62,000 nucleotides of DNA from Branchiostoma floridae. Taxonomy: Eukaryota; Chordata; Leptocardii; Amphioxiformes; Branchiostomatidae. Positions 22,999 through 37,300 of the stretch are shown piece by piece (position 1 is the stretch's first letter; the number at the start of each line of letters is the position of its first letter). The notes below the pieces were generated by a model. That model saw nothing but the letters and a program-made list of their open reading frames with translations, did not search any database and had not been told where the DNA came from. The position numbers and the translations under genes were made by a program. Where the stretch lies: NCBI RefSeq assembly GCF_000003815.2, contig NC_049979.1:17477117-17539116 (forward strand), given 5' to 3'.

Positions 22999-24175
22999 GA
23001 TCACCACACGAGGTTCAGCCTGTTACAGTTTCACACATATTGGGACCAGCAGCTGGAAAAAGAGTGGAGCCAAGAGAAGTTGTTCAGGAAAATGGGACCA
23101 ACGTTGCAATACCAGACACATGGAAAGGTTCTGCCATGTCTTTCCTTGAACTCATTCTAAGAAATGGATGGAATTTGCTTGTGTAACAGTGGATAACAGA
23201 CAGCTTGGATCATCCATCAGCATCAAGACGTGTTTCTGAGAAGCAGCCCTGCGCATAGGCCATATTTGTGTAGGCAGTCCAGGAGATCACATTTACCCCT
23301 CATAGTCCATTGTACAACTGTACTGGACTTGTGAGACCAGGTTTCTTAACAAATGGCATTTTCTAAAATGTTTGTGTCATTTAAGAACCAAGCAGGTGGA
23401 CTAGTGCAGTATTAGGAAGCAGAGGAACATTATTTGTTAAACATTACATGTAAATCATTTTGAGGAAGTATGACTTTAGTAGTAGGAGTGTTGAATCATA
23501 AAATGTTGATCATTATCTATATTGTATCAGACGTTAGAAGCCTAGCGTAAATTACTATAATCAATCATGGTAATGTTCCGGCCAATTTTATACTTTTGTA
23601 TACACATTGTATTTTATTGTAGAAAGTTTGTGAAGTGTATAGAAGAGAATGGGCGAGGTACCATACTGTTTGTGCCAGCTGGTAATTAAGTTAATGGTCT
23701 TTGATGTGAGAGTTCATGAGATGAGTTTATAGCTGTAATGATGATGGGGCTGTGAGCAGTGGAGATGCCTGTAAACACACTAATGCTCTAATTCTAGACT
23801 GAACGTCAACAGCGCGGGCCTGGCACCACACTGAGGAAGGAGAAGCGGAAGTTAGCGGTGACATAAGCGCTGTGTGCTGCCTGGAGTTTTATACTGGCGA
23901 GACTTAGGACCAGTATTAACTACGTGTGTGTCCGGCACCCAAATCCTTCCTTCCTCAAACAGTGGGTGGAGTGAGAGTGGTTGTGGGGTGGGTGTTGCCT
24001 GCAGGTGTGAGGTTTACCTGTACAGGTGTACCTCTCCTCCCCGTACCGGGGCCAGAGGTGACCCGCGGGCATGGCGACAGGACGGGCCGCGCTGTAGACA
24101 GCCGGATGATTGATTGGGAAGGAATTTGCCCGCCCCATATTATCAAGGACAGCTTATCAGTGTTCAAACAATAAA
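22999..24175 (+). other. Putative mipol1 3' UTR
   Basis: AT-rich sequence follows the stop codon without open frames until about 23,700. The first clear AATAAA polyadenylation signal I found is at 24170-24175, so the UTR could be up to 1.2 kb. The last 300 bases are GC-rich and may instead be intergenic. The end is not fixed by anything else in the sequence. Confidence 0.4.
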
Positions 24176-26059
24176 GGTAAATGAAGTCTTTTACCTGTGC
24201 GCTGTTTTCCATTATTGCTGTTAATGTTCAACCACGTCTTTACACTGGGTAAACTCCGGCGTCATTTTGTTATTGATTGTGATAGTCCAGTGTACACCCC
24301 TGTAGCAGCCTAAGGTATATATGCTGTATAGCTAAGCCCTCTTGACATTTGTGCAGGGTTATATTTAGTTTGGTTTGCAGCAAACTTAAACCATCTAAGA
24401 CGGTGGTTAAGAAATATTTTCCCCGCAGAAGAACATGGTGATGGGCATACATCCTGGCCGGGCGACAGCAGTTTTCTGTAACCCTACTGTTCACTTGACT
24501 CACATTATGTTGGTACATTTGATGAGATGACCAAACATGCTCTCCTGTCTCAGTTTGCCTTGGGGTCTGTCTTGCTCTGAGCCAACATGGGAGTCAACAC
24601 CCCATGTTTGGGCAAGTTCCCCTGCAAACAGCCTTTAGCCAAAAAATTATCAAAACAATAATTTATATATATTGACTCTGCCCAAGCAGTGGAATTGAAT
24701 GAGATTGTAAGATGGATAAGGACCACAACATTTACTTTGTACCAACACTCCCTTTGCTACTACTCCCAGTACCTACGTATGCACGCTACTGAAGTACATA
24801 GCCAGTCGGCATGCTTAAGTGATATGCCACAAAAGTTGAAAGCTGTCAAACTCCAAACGGTCGAATTGCCTGAGTTGGCTGATTGTTATTATTGTGTTGC
24901 CGTCAACAAGAATTTGGTTTTCAAAAAATAACCTGAACGAATTCAACTCGCGATCAAGTTGTGGAATACAGGGAAAGACAAAAGAAAGTTTTCATTTTCA
25001 AAATACAAAATATGAGTTTGCTACTTTTGCATTCGCAACGGAATCCACTAGCATGAGTTAGAAATCCAAATATAACTTTTCTCAACACTTCGAGAAGAGC
25101 GAGAAGGGTAACGTATATTTAGTTCTTGAACAACATACTAACAAGCCATGGCTAACAATAGACTGTATAACTTGTGCGTCAGGTGTATAAGAGAAGTGTA
25201 TGTTGAGAAGACAGCTTACAGCGGAGGCAAACGCCATTGCGTGAACACAACGCTTACAAGCAACAGAAACAACTGAAGACAAGTCAATATACTTTGCACA
25301 GTTCGCTAGCTATCGACCACAGAAATAAAACCCCATTCTAGAAGCTGGAATTCGCATATTCCTGGAACTTGTATCCAACACTGCCCGTAAACTATTGAGG
25401 TATCTTAACGTTAGATTTAACATTATGTAAGTTATTCTTTCTCTACCGCATTTGAAACATGTAGAGCGCCCACTGCCCACCACATTAACTGTCGTGGTAT
25501 ACACTATATATATTAATATACAGCTGTACTGTAGATAACGTATGTTTTGCTAAGACCATGCGAAACTCAACCATTGCTTTATTTTGCTGAAACAACTCAC
25601 AGTGACGAAAACTATTGGAAGAGTGTTGAGACACTTCTTGAGACAAATCTGTTCATTTCAACGTTTTGGGTATAGGCCGATGTTTTCACAAAATCCTGTT
25701 ATGTCAAATTACTAACTTTGTTCTCTGAGTAAGATTTTATGAGTACCGCTTACCTGATCCACCTGCCTAACAAAATCATGGGATTAATGATGATAGAGAT
25801 CTAACTTAAGTTATGCTTAGACATATTGATGATAGGTAAGTCCAAATTTCCGCGTACAAACAAAATATAAGTCAATTTTAAAGTCGTCTAATTTTTACCG
25901 TTGACTCACGTCGTGTTCATCGTGCGCTCCTTTATTTTAGGTTTTCCCAAAGCACATAGGTTAACAGCTCATACCGTGATACGTACAGCGGACTTATACA
26001 GCGGACTGCAATCCTGATCTTGAATTGAGCAGATTGCATGTAATCATTGTATTTTTGAC

Positions 26060-26108
26060 GTCACATCAAAACTATGTAAAGCTGTGCTTTACGTAGTTAC
26101 GATGTGAC
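26060..26108. repeat. Tight inverted repeat (23-bp arms, 3-nt loop)
   Basis: gtcacatcaaaactatgtaa (arm 1) and the reverse complement of the arm ending gatgtgac match at 20 of 23 positions, separated by only tgt. The loop is too short for a normal microRNA precursor, so a MITE remnant is more likely. Confidence 0.7.
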
Positions 26109-26776
26109 ATTGTACGTCTGTGCTAGCACGGCTTTTACACTTCGATGAGTACGATACCCTGTTACCTCACTGCCTACCTTCAGATCTAGACATGCGCGCA
26201 CATTTGGTAGTTTGTCAAACTTGTACTTATAAGAATTGACTCAAAGGAGGTGCTGTGGGATGTTTAACTTGAAAAAAAATAATTTTGCCGATTAACGGAA
26301 AAGCGCGCATCATTAAACGAATACGGTTGATGGGCACATGTTGAGTCTCCTTGATTCTAAGCCTATATACCCACAATGGATTGCAAAATTGTACATTCTT
26401 CTTTATCTTGCCGCTATTCGAATTGTGCCTGATAACCTATGATATTTGGATACGTTTAACCGTTCTATGGTCTACAATAAATAACCCGAGCTAGATTCAA
26501 CTCCCAATTCGCCGTTAAGAATCACTATCGTTATTATTTCGGAATCAATCGAGGGAAAATTAGTGGCAGCAGTAAAGTTCGCTGAGGAATCCCATGTTTG
26601 TGTTCAACTTTGGCGATATATTCTCAACCTGTCTGCATGACGGGGCAATTGAAGAATGAATGTATTTTCCTCTTGACAGCCTGAAGGTTTGAACTGAAGA
26701 GCAGCTTTCCGCATTTGAACAACGCATAGAAATACCCGTCTTGTGAGCAACATAGCAAGTATCGCAAGTGACTATA

Positions 26777-27012
26777 CCCCCTTTCCACTATAACGGCGCT
26801 CTCGCCGCGCTCTCTGCGACCTAAGAATTGACAGATCGCTCAACGAATTGTATAGAATAGAAACTAATCTTTTTACAGTTTGTATGTTTTTTTGTTTCCC
26901 CAGTCACACTATTACGTTTTGTATGATATACCCTGTGTGAAAGCGAAGGATACACATATCCTATGTAGGTCGCAGTGAGAGCGCAGCGCGATCGCCGTCT
27001 TGTGGAAAAGGT
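26777..27012. mobile_element. MITE family C with roughly 47-bp terminal inverted repeats
   Basis: The left end (26777-26824, starting ccccctttccac and ending tgcgaccta) is matched in inverted orientation by the right end (26966-27012, starting taggtcgcag and ending gtggaaaaggta). The arms are GC-rich (gcgctctc, gcgatcgccg) and the middle is AT-rich. There is no open frame. About 235 bp in total, typical of a MITE. I saw no second copy in the window. Confidence 0.75.
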
Positions 27013-30000
27013 AAGGCAGTAGCAGTAGCAACTAACTGGAAATGATTTTGAATATTGCTGGTGAGTGGCAGCTTCTGGAACTATCTACAATTTGTTAACT
27101 ATCAATAGGTATCTTTTTCGCAAGGCATTGGTTAGAGTTCTGTTATCTTGTCGTGGCAACATTAGCCTTAACCAGCTTCAATCACCAGGAAGAAAATTGA
27201 AATCGACTGAAATGAAAGTAGCGGTCCGCGGGTCGAATAGAATTATCGCTGTTTGTCTTCACATCCATGTAGGACCAATCAACAATCGCTACACTGTGAA
27301 GTCTTGGTGCTGAGTCATGTATTGCGTGAAACGTGTCATGACAACATTTTACCTCCCAATCCTTTTCTCTTTATTGCCCCCGTCATTGATAGATGGTGAG
27401 ATTTGTTCTGAAGTGCCGATCTGTGGCATCCATCGTCTCGTGACAACTTCGGCATGTTTTTGAACTGCCCTGTAACACATTGTGTACTTGGCACCCCCAA
27501 ACGATCCGTCCCATTCCTTTTTATTTCTTTATTTGTTTTCAATTAGTCGGCCATCGTTCATTTCCTCCAGCGTGCTGGGTCCCAGCAGATGTTGTGCGAG
27601 TGGCTGGCGGGGGGAAGCACGGCGCTGTTCCGCACGTGTGGGTGATAATCCCGCCCGTTAACCAACAAAGCTCCGGGAGAGCACAGAGAACTCTCCTGGG
27701 TGGCTCCCAGGCGTGGGGCGCTCAATACAAGCTCATCGCCAACATCATCTACTGTATCAAGACATCTCTTGTTTAGCACGGGGACAAACAAGACTGCAAG
27801 AACAACAAAGGAAGAAGCGCACAAAGCGAAAAACAAAACACACAGCAAAACATAATAAGTATCCTTTGTGGAGATGTCGGCAGAATGCCTCACACCTGCT
27901 TTTGGTACATGCACAGGTGAGACCAAGCAGCACTGCCAGCAGGGAACTCTGATTAGAGTTTACAAAACGTACATACCACCAATCAACATCCTTAATTTGA
28001 AGAAATATCTGGTCATCAATTTTAATGATGAAAACCAAGGATTGTTTCATAACTTTGATACTTTGAGACGAGACCTTGATTGATTAGTAGTTGATGGCAG
28101 CAATGAAATCGATGTTTGACAACTTTCGTACATGATACATCCACACTTCTTGTGCAGTGACCGTACTACAGGATTCCCGAATCTAGTGTTCATAACTGGT
28201 GTAATATAAGGATTAATGATAAGGAAATAAAAACTTTCTCTCGCTGTCGATATCATAGGAAACGTGCATGCCGAGAGTGCGGCTGGATACATTAATTTCC
28301 AGTATTGTGCGGCCTGTCATCTTACTTACGCTTCCATGATACTAAGCGCCGAGTGCCCAATAAAAGCAAATTTTAATCATCTTAGCTTTGATCGATTTTA
28401 ATGTCCCTCTCAATCAAATCATTACCCAATTACCTTTGCCCAGACCCCAATATAACCACCACAGAGGTGACTGGAAAGTATTCCGGCGTCTCCGCCAGAC
28501 TTCTAGCCGGTATTAATCTACCGTATTGGAGCGCGATCGTCTGTTACTTTTGGGCTTTCCTCCTCACACAGTGGCGAGGAAGACGCATGAAAAACTTATC
28601 TACTTTCGTTGGCAATAGCCATACAGGTAATGCAAGGAGTCCGGGGGGCGGGTGAATGTTCTTCCTGGGTAAGGTGAGAAGATGATGATTTAGCGCCACT
28701 AGGCAGTGTAAGATGTCCGTAGGTTTGTACTTGTCAGTTCGGTATGCGGATTAGGGGTCCCGAGCCTAATCACCCGTGCCATTCTTGTGTGGAAAGAGGC
28801 GTGGTGTTGGTCAGGGTGCACACACGTGCGCTCTGCGAGGAGACAGAGGGGGGAGGTATCTGATAATACCTGGGACCTCCACTGAGAAAGAGTTATATAA
28901 CCCAAAATAACCCCTATACATTCAGGAGCATATATACAAGGAGAAGTTGGTCCAGCAGGTTGTTGGGTGCAATTACACATCAACAATGCAACCTATATTC
29001 AGAAACTATAAGTAGTTCTTATGGGTTCGTCATTTTGGACCTTGAGGTTTAGTAGCTAAATGCTACCTGCCCACGTTTAGTACCACTGTCATAGGGTTCA
29101 CACCTGCACCATCTGTCTCCACCTGAAAGTCTCCCATGCCCAGATATGAGAGTCCGTATGACCGCACACGGTTATCACCCACGTGTGCTTCATCCCTACG
29201 TTAATCACCGGGATGTGAGATGACCCGACCCGCGGGGATCAGAGGCGAGCCCGAACCAGACGACACCGCGGGATGAGATGAGTTTCCCGCCTCCCGTTTG
29301 CTCAGGGCTGGTGGGTCATTATCACCTCCGTCCGCTCCGGACACCAACTGGGTCGCCCGTGGTTTAGGAAATTAGCATATTCAATATTTTCTGAAATCCA
29401 ATCGGGCCACGGGAGTACATAAGCGGAGCTACTGTCAGCACGGCGCGGGTACCGCTACTTTTTTCACCGCCATACTGAACTGCTTATATTTTGTTTCAAC
29501 GTGATGGCCAGTTTCTGCTTATCGGAAAACAACATTAGAAGTTGAGCTGTTTGCCACAGTAATTAAACCCGGTGCTTCTCAGAATAAAAAAACTGTCTTT
29601 TGACGGGAACATTTAGAGTGGTTTTAAATTAGTCCCGAAGAGTTCAAACATCGCTCTATACTTTTATCTTCAAATAAAATCAACCAATTGTTGAACTCTT
29701 ATATCAGCGTCCGAAATCATTTTTATTTCTGTGTCAATTCTTATATGTTTTCATCTAGGAATTTTCAGCTGACTTGTGTCTATTCTGATTTCAAACACTG
29801 TTCACGCATTGGGCTTTTACTTTGGCATGAGCGAACTATTGCGTTAAAAAATCACTAGTGTAATTTTATTTTCAACAATTTCAAACCTCGAGTCTTTCGC
29901 TATCATAGAACAATAAACACCATCCACACCTTTCGTCCCTGCGTCATATACATTCATATTTACCATGTGCGCTAGTCATGATGACGTCCTTCCCAATCAA

Positions 30001-33000
30001 TCATCGTCTCTGAAATAACACTTTTAATCAATATGATATCGTCAGCGATAGCATCCTCTCTAACTACCGACAAATAATTGCAGTTCTATTATCAAAGGAC
30101 CTATATTTCAAGCGGACAAAGACCGCTATGTTTTGACGGTTACACAGTATAATTACGATATTGCGCCTAGGCCTCTATCTCTGAGCCTCTTTTCTGCCGC
30201 ATGTCATGGGAACTCAACATATGAACAGTGACGTCCATTCTATGACTGATGTATTTGAATATCTCAGCGAAAATTACAAACGAAATTTGTGATGCGATCA
30301 TCACAACGGTCATTTTGTTGTCGCTATAAAAATGTTCAGATGATATTGTTAGAGTTTTGATGGGCACCAGTTATCTGGATCAGTTTTAATACGCTTTAAT
30401 ATAGCGCTGCATTGTACATATGCTTTTGTCGTGTCAATAAAGATTTGTATAAAGATTTGTATATATTGTACTTTTCTAAATTCTGTAGTGCTATTATCTG
30501 ACGTAATGACTTTATTTCAATTCCACATTCTCTATTCGATAACTTGTCGTTGATTACCTTTTTTAAGTCTACAAACGATACAGGTATTTAATGAACCAAT
30601 GGCCTGCCTTGGGTTTACCTTCCTGGTAGCATTTATCACTTCGGTTGTCAACTTTGTTTGAATGGCTTAGATGGAGCTTCGCGACTTTTCTTCTATCTTT
30701 GTCTGAGTTGAAGAACTTTACCCATGTCTAAGGAATTCCCAGGAAAGGCATTTCAGAGTGTCCGGACAACCGTGCTGGTACGGAGGAATGTTTTTCACAC
30801 TTCTAGTCCGTCGTTTCCGCTCAGCGCTCAGCGGAAATCCGCTGCTGTCACCCACACCTAAGTGGCACAAGAGTAGCGGCCTCCAAAATGTGTTACGGAG
30901 GTGCATGGGCGTGCACAGAAGGGACATGACGCACGCGACCAGCTTCCTGGCCGGTCTATGATTAACCATTAGGACAGACGTCGTCGGTAACGTTCCCAAA
31001 ACTATAGCTAGAAGGCTGATGTAATCATAACATGTTTAGTGCTACCTATAATAAAAGCATTTGTATAAGAGGGAATAAGGAAATACTTTGTGGCTTCTCA
31101 CGATTAAATGTCGTTGCAAAGAGGTTATATAGACAAGGTCGTTGCAAGTAACCATTGTTTCGTTTTTACCTTTCCTGCACTTTCTTTTATTATAATCTTC
31201 ACCTGCAGTCTGGAACAACGACATCTGGCGGCGACAACAGGTCACCTGTCATCAACCTGTTTTGACAGAGATAACGATTATATATAAGAACTGAGACAAG
31301 ACTGCCATCCTGATGAAAACATAATCGAAGACAGAAATAAAAATTCTTGCTCACTGGATTACAAAAGACCGAAGGGTTGCGCTTTATGACATCTTCTCCA
31401 GTCATCTGTTCTAGATGAAAAATGTATCAAAAAATATTTCAAACTGTAATGATTTGAATCTCGTCCAAAAAACATAGTTGAAAGACGTCAACAATAAATT
31501 TTGACTCCGAGAAAGCACCGCAAAAGCTTTGCTATTCTATGTTTCGTGACACCTATGCTGACCTTCAATATGTATTGCTATCAGAATAACTGTCGTGTTC
31601 TGAGTCATCTTTCCTGTCAAATTCACACCAAAATCTTGGTGACCAGCAGCTTCATGTAGCAAGCCTCTGCCAAGCTGGTATGTTACACCGAAGGGCGGTT
31701 ATATCCGCTATATGAATACAGATACAGAAGCTCCACGTGTTACTGAGAAAATAATACTACTATAGACATTGGCCAAATACTGAAATAGATAGATAACACA
31801 CCAGAAGAGCCACCAACTGTAACTTTTTGCCCGGCTAACTTCTCCGCTGTGTTATCTGTCTTTTGGCCAATTTCTGCCATTTTTCCATCGACACGTGGAG
31901 CCTGGTAGAGGCTAAGCGACACAGTTCAGATAAAGTTATAACAAGTTGCCTATTGCCGCTCCGCTCTGTAACCCTATAAGAGTCGCCATAAATACTGGAG
32001 TACAAGGCTAACAACCTCAGAACTGTATCAAATGTAGGTCAATTCCTTCTCCCAGTTTGCACATCTCATCACAAAGTCTATATGACTTCGGCCAAGTCAA
32101 CGGCCATTAAAGGCGGCCCTCGAGATATCCAGATATCCCGAGCAAATGTACCTATTCACGTTGTCGTCCCAACCAAACACATAAACTCACTGCCGGGGTC
32201 TATTTTAAGGCCACACCGTCGCTATTTGTTGTGTAGAGTAGTCTGGGTAAAGAACGTTTCTTTCTAGTTATTTGCTCGTTTAGATTATTCAAATTAACGG
32301 TTTTCTTGGCTACAAACTCTGCATGTTTTTCCTGCGTGCGTGTCAATTCCATTGTTCCGTCAACAAAATTGCTGATGATTTTGCAGGCACGTATTTTTAT
32401 CGCGCGAGCAATGTCTATTAGCTTTATGATAATTAATGATCCCGATCTTGACAAATGTGATACGTGCTTCCAGGCTCGTGTGAAGTATGGATTAATATAT
32501 GCGTCACAGACATGGGTATATTGCATAATAACAACTGGGCATCTTTTTTTCAAACTCCAGAAAGCAATAAGTTGCGCTTGGTGTATACTTTAGTTGCAAT
32601 GTCTTTATCTAAACATTGGCGTGTTGTTTTCTTCGAAGTTCCAACATCTATGATTTCTTTCGCTGACTACATTGTCAATCGACCAAGCTTATAAATAATG
32701 TCGAGCATGCGTGCTACACATGTGTTCTCTGTTTCATTCTAAACAGTCGAGTTAATGTTATCATGATCCCCGCAGTCAAAGTTAAGGCTTTAGCCGATAA
32801 AATACTAGTAGTCGTTATAATTTCTTAACGAAAAATTTTGAATTCCAAATTAAAACTGTTCGTGAATGATCATGGGTCGATAAATCGATACCCTTTTGAT
32901 TGGGAGCAATTGCCGCGCCATTTACTTTTTAACATTTTTAACATTTTACACACTGACCGTTCCAAAAGCATTGAAACAGCTTATTACAAACCACAACCCC

Positions 33001-33257
33001 CTCTCCGCCCATCTCTACCACTCCATCAGCACATACACTTTTATGGTAATGAAACTCTGTTTCTTGTTTTGTAGTTTTTCAGGTATGCCGTCTTATATAC
33101 AACGGGAACTACCATAAAAGTTATTTTCTGTCCTATCAATGACCAAATTATGAAAGCCTGTAAAGGGAAGCAACCGAGAAATCCAGGTGCCAGTCATATC
33201 AGGTGAAACAAAGGGAAACTTCCCGCTGTTCAGGACAACAGGTGAGTTGGGATGAAG

Positions 33258-33323
33258 AGATAGTTGCGTTGATAAGGAGGGAGCTGGGTAAGATAAGGTG
33301 TGGGGACGGCAGGAGCCTGATAA
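33258..33323 (+). promoter_or_regulatory. Candidate enhancer core: four GATA-factor motifs in 66 bp
   Basis: WGATAR motifs occur at 33258 (AGATAG), 33270 (TGATAA), 33291 (AGATAA) and 33318 (TGATAA), all on the same strand. About 0.1 would be expected by chance in this length. CAGGTG E-box motifs flank the cluster (33186, 33203 and 33239 vicinity). GATA4/5/6 factors act with FoxA in endoderm in many animals, so an endodermal enhancer of the adjacent FoxA gene is a reasonable guess, but no direct evidence is available. Confidence 0.35.
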
Positions 33324-34204
33324 AGGCAGGGTGTCGGGTGTCGCTTGAGTGCCTTTGATGTAACGGTGCCTGCCAGTGTAAATGATAGCGCCAAATGCCA
33401 GGCTGACCTCGCTCTGACCCCACGTACAGGTAGGAGGCGTCAGCACAGGTATGTAGGTACCTGGCACTTTGGGGTCGGCGCGGAGCCGCCAGGTGGGACG
33501 TACGTTATTGGAACGTGATCAAAGTGGAGACTGGTGGAGCCGGGCTGGCAGCTCTCAGGGGAATAAATGACCGCTGTAACCTTGGGTCCGCACCGCGGTA
33601 CAAAACACCTGAAGAATATACAGGTGTCAATAACACCTCCGAGGATTTGGTAACCTCGTAGTGTTCTATGTTAACGTATTGCAAATAAAACTGTGAGAAT
33701 ATCAAGAAAGGTCACGGCAACTGTTTATCACAAAATATGGGACATCGCGACAGGGTATATGGATCAATATCTCTGTCTCATAGAGTTCCGAGCACGGACT
33801 AACGCCATTGATGTTGGTCATATTTTTGTATATGATTGTTGATTCATTTTGCTTCAGCTTTAGCTGACGTCTGAATTATGATTGTATTTTAAGTCATAAC
33901 ACTTGAGGGATGCACGATGGGCAAAGAGAAACCAATGTGCATGTTTCTTGATTTTGCCATTGTCCCGTATGTATGAATGTGCACTCGTACAATAAACAAT
34001 AAATAATCATTGCCGTTATCCAACGTTTACCTCAACAATTTGATCAGGACTCAGTCTGCTCCTACCGATTTTCTACATGCACATGGAGTATAGTTGAATG
34101 CATAGATATCGGTATTACTATTCTTATTGTTATTATCTTAACCTAAAGTTTACAGATAACCTAACACTACAGGCCACATAGCAGCTACATTTGATATAAG
34201 ACCC

Positions 34205-34320
34205 AATATGGCTACGGTCATATTTCCAAACCGGAGCCCGAGCGGGCAGCTTTCGGGAACGAAACGTTTAATATAAAAGACAACAAAACACACAGAAAAT
34301 TTGGGAACGTGACTGTAGCA
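34205..34320. mobile_element. MITE family A, partial copy 2
   Basis: The block tcatatttccaaaccgg, gagcgggcagctttcggg, aacgaaac and then atataaaagacaacaaaa matches one end and part of the centre of the elements at 19527-19710 and 52021-52226. The opposite end is missing or too decayed to recognise. Confidence 0.6.
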
Positions 34321-37300
34321 TATGTTCAACCCGATCTAATGTAAGATTTACTAGATGTAAGATTTACCAACACGTTCAGCTTTGCTGTGTTCTATTCATT
34401 TTGTCTAAAATCGAAATGTAACGATAAAGACATATAACAATAACTAGCAAACAATATTCACCATGCATTTCTAATTTTTCATAATTCTGAAGCAATCGCA
34501 CGTGACGTGTTTACCAAAAATAGCGTTTCCGGCTGGCCAGTGCTGAGAAAATGCCGTATGTTGTAACATGTTAGCACCGCTGATATGTCACTAGACAATC
34601 AGTCTTCAAATTCTTGCCTTGCTTGGTCATGTTTATTCTACATGCGTCATTCATCGTAGTCATGTTTATCCATGTGACGGCACTAAGCCTAGATGTCATT
34701 ATAATTGTCATTAATATTTCTATGAATGATAAGGGTGGTAGCAACCTTCCATGTAAGTGTTTTGCATATCATCGCTCAGTTATTTTGTCATAGTAATGTG
34801 TCTAGTATGGTTCCCATCTCATCTTCGCTGTGCCGGGGTACAACAGTATTCAGTACACATGCTAAGTAGTTCCGGAAAATTTCCACAATAATCAGAGATC
34901 AATTTAATCAGCAAATTCGTTTAATTAAGTACGACATACAGCCAACGAAAGTATCCGCGCTAGCATGTTTTCCCCGAATGTGTACCATTGCACAGGGCTA
35001 TTAATTGAACGGGGTTAAAGCCCAGCCAGTCATGCAAAAATATAAATAAACAAGCTGCTTGTCTACATGGGGAGCATTTGTAAGTATTTTCTATATGACA
35101 TGTTCCTTTCATGAAATATATCTGGATTTAATCATCCGTTTTAAAAGTAGCAGTCGTTGTATTGTTACGCGAAGTCTCCTAGATCAGTGTAAAATTTTGA
35201 CCGCAGCACTGAAATTTGTTGATTGTTCGTTACGAGTAGGTAACTAAATTCTGTTGAACTGCGTGTGCGGAGTTCTCTCTATGTAGACACCATTAATACA
35301 TATCATGTAACGTGATCAAATATTCGTCATAAAACGGACTAGACAGGGGCCAGTGAGAATGAATGAGTGAACTGACCTTCAGGAGTGGTCGCTATTGTCG
35401 GGAATGGCCGCTCTTTTCACACCTAAGGCCAGATAGTTTTCATTTGGATTGACACAGGACAATATATGGCAGTGGTTGTATACGATATGACCGTGGTTGT
35501 GTGCTGAGTAAAAATCAACAAAGCCAACACCGAGTTAAGCAATTGAATCTCGTGTTTATTAGTTGAGTTTAGTAGACTTAAACAATCAAACAGCGGGAAT
35601 TACGAAGAACTTTCTGTTGGACGGTCTATCAGACGGTATACGTCTTAAGTATCGAGTGCTGCTGTGTGCAGAAATCGGATGTTTTCCTACCTTATCCTGC
35701 GTCAACATACACACCTACGTTTTTCAAGTTCGATGTACCCTTTACACAAGCCACATGCTTTACATACATGGTTAAACCTTGGCTAAGTGTTTGTCCACAA
35801 CAAATATTATGGGTTTTGAATGGGCTCCACGGCACATTACACAGGTACGCTACACCCCACCCTCCTCACAACACGGCAAAAACGTCCGGAATCCCCTCAG
35901 CACAAGAAACTGGTAACCGTATTCCCCTTCACAGGGAAAAACGGAAAATTTATGGCGATGTTTACAAGTCCAAGCTTCCGATACTACTTAGGATGGCGCC
36001 ATTTTTATGACACATTTACACCCAGACATTTTGTGGCTGTGACTCAGCCAGCACCAATCGTTCATTTACGGCTCAAAACTCTCCCTAGTTCCTAACAACG
36101 AAATTACGCTTTCCAAATAGCTATTTTATGTTCTTCCATAGACAGTTCAAGTTATAATTTCTAAGTCTATATGATGACTATATAGAAAGATACTCATCAC
36201 TGTGGACTGACTGAGAGAGCAAATTTGGTTCTATTTGTTGCATACACAACAAATTAATATTATTCCATACACAACAACTGGTATCAAAACCTTGCAGCTC
36301 ATGTAATGAGTCTTTGGTTATTAATATAGGGACGTTAATTTATATGTATATATGTATATATGAAATAGAAACGCTAAGCACCACCGGTATATGATTAGCT
36401 TGGGTATATTCATCTTATGTTAAAGTACACAGAAACGTTGTTGCACAAACTGAGTATATTGCATGGATGTTGTATATATTCTATGATATCTGCTTCAATA
36501 GTAATCCGTTTGGTGCGCATTTTCATTATCTACGTTTCGTTACTGATTGATTCATTTAGTTTGTACAGTAACGCTCGTCTGGCTATACACTCGTTATATG
36601 TTTCTAAACGTACACTGCTAAATATTACATTTGCTGTGTTCCTGTCAACATCGTCAAAAAGTTTGTCACCGATGTGTTCTTAATCTAGATCATGCACAAA
36701 AGTTGCTGCTTCCCGTTCTGTTTCCTGTTTCGTTTGCCATCAAGTTTAATCGAATATGTCGCTCCCTCACTTAATTCTCAATTATGGCGGCAAGATTTCA
36801 TCAGCATCGAATAAGCTGTGCAAAATCACGATCTCGAACGAACAAAGAGCCCCATCGCCAGCCCTGCTTTAATTATACATGCCATAATTTAGTCAGCTTT
36901 CCACACGGGCCAGCTGCCGCTGTAGTAATTCCCTTCACCATTTGATTATTCGCACAAAACAAGTGTCTGATGTGATATCTTGATTCCTCTAAGGTACTGA
37001 GCAGTGTGATATTTTCAACAGTCTCTCACGTTCTCAATTCTTCCCCGTTCTCTTGTCTTTCCGTCCGTCAGGACGCTTCAACATGATGCAGTAGTGATTG
37101 AATTTGTGGACAGTTATTAAATGTTCCTTAATTGATGCGGTTTCCGCAAGAATTCGTTTCTATCATAAACCAACATCTCCCTGTGGGCCATGACTGGGAG
37201 TGTTTGTGGCGGGCGTGTTGAGGAAGGGCCCAAGGCCACCCCACGGAGCGCTCGAGAGGAAGGTACAGCGATAAATCTGGTTAATTTTCTACCTCCACCC

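Noticed and set aside
26060-26108. MicroRNA precursor
   Set aside because: The hairpin has a 3-nt loop and short arms, unlike a pre-miRNA.
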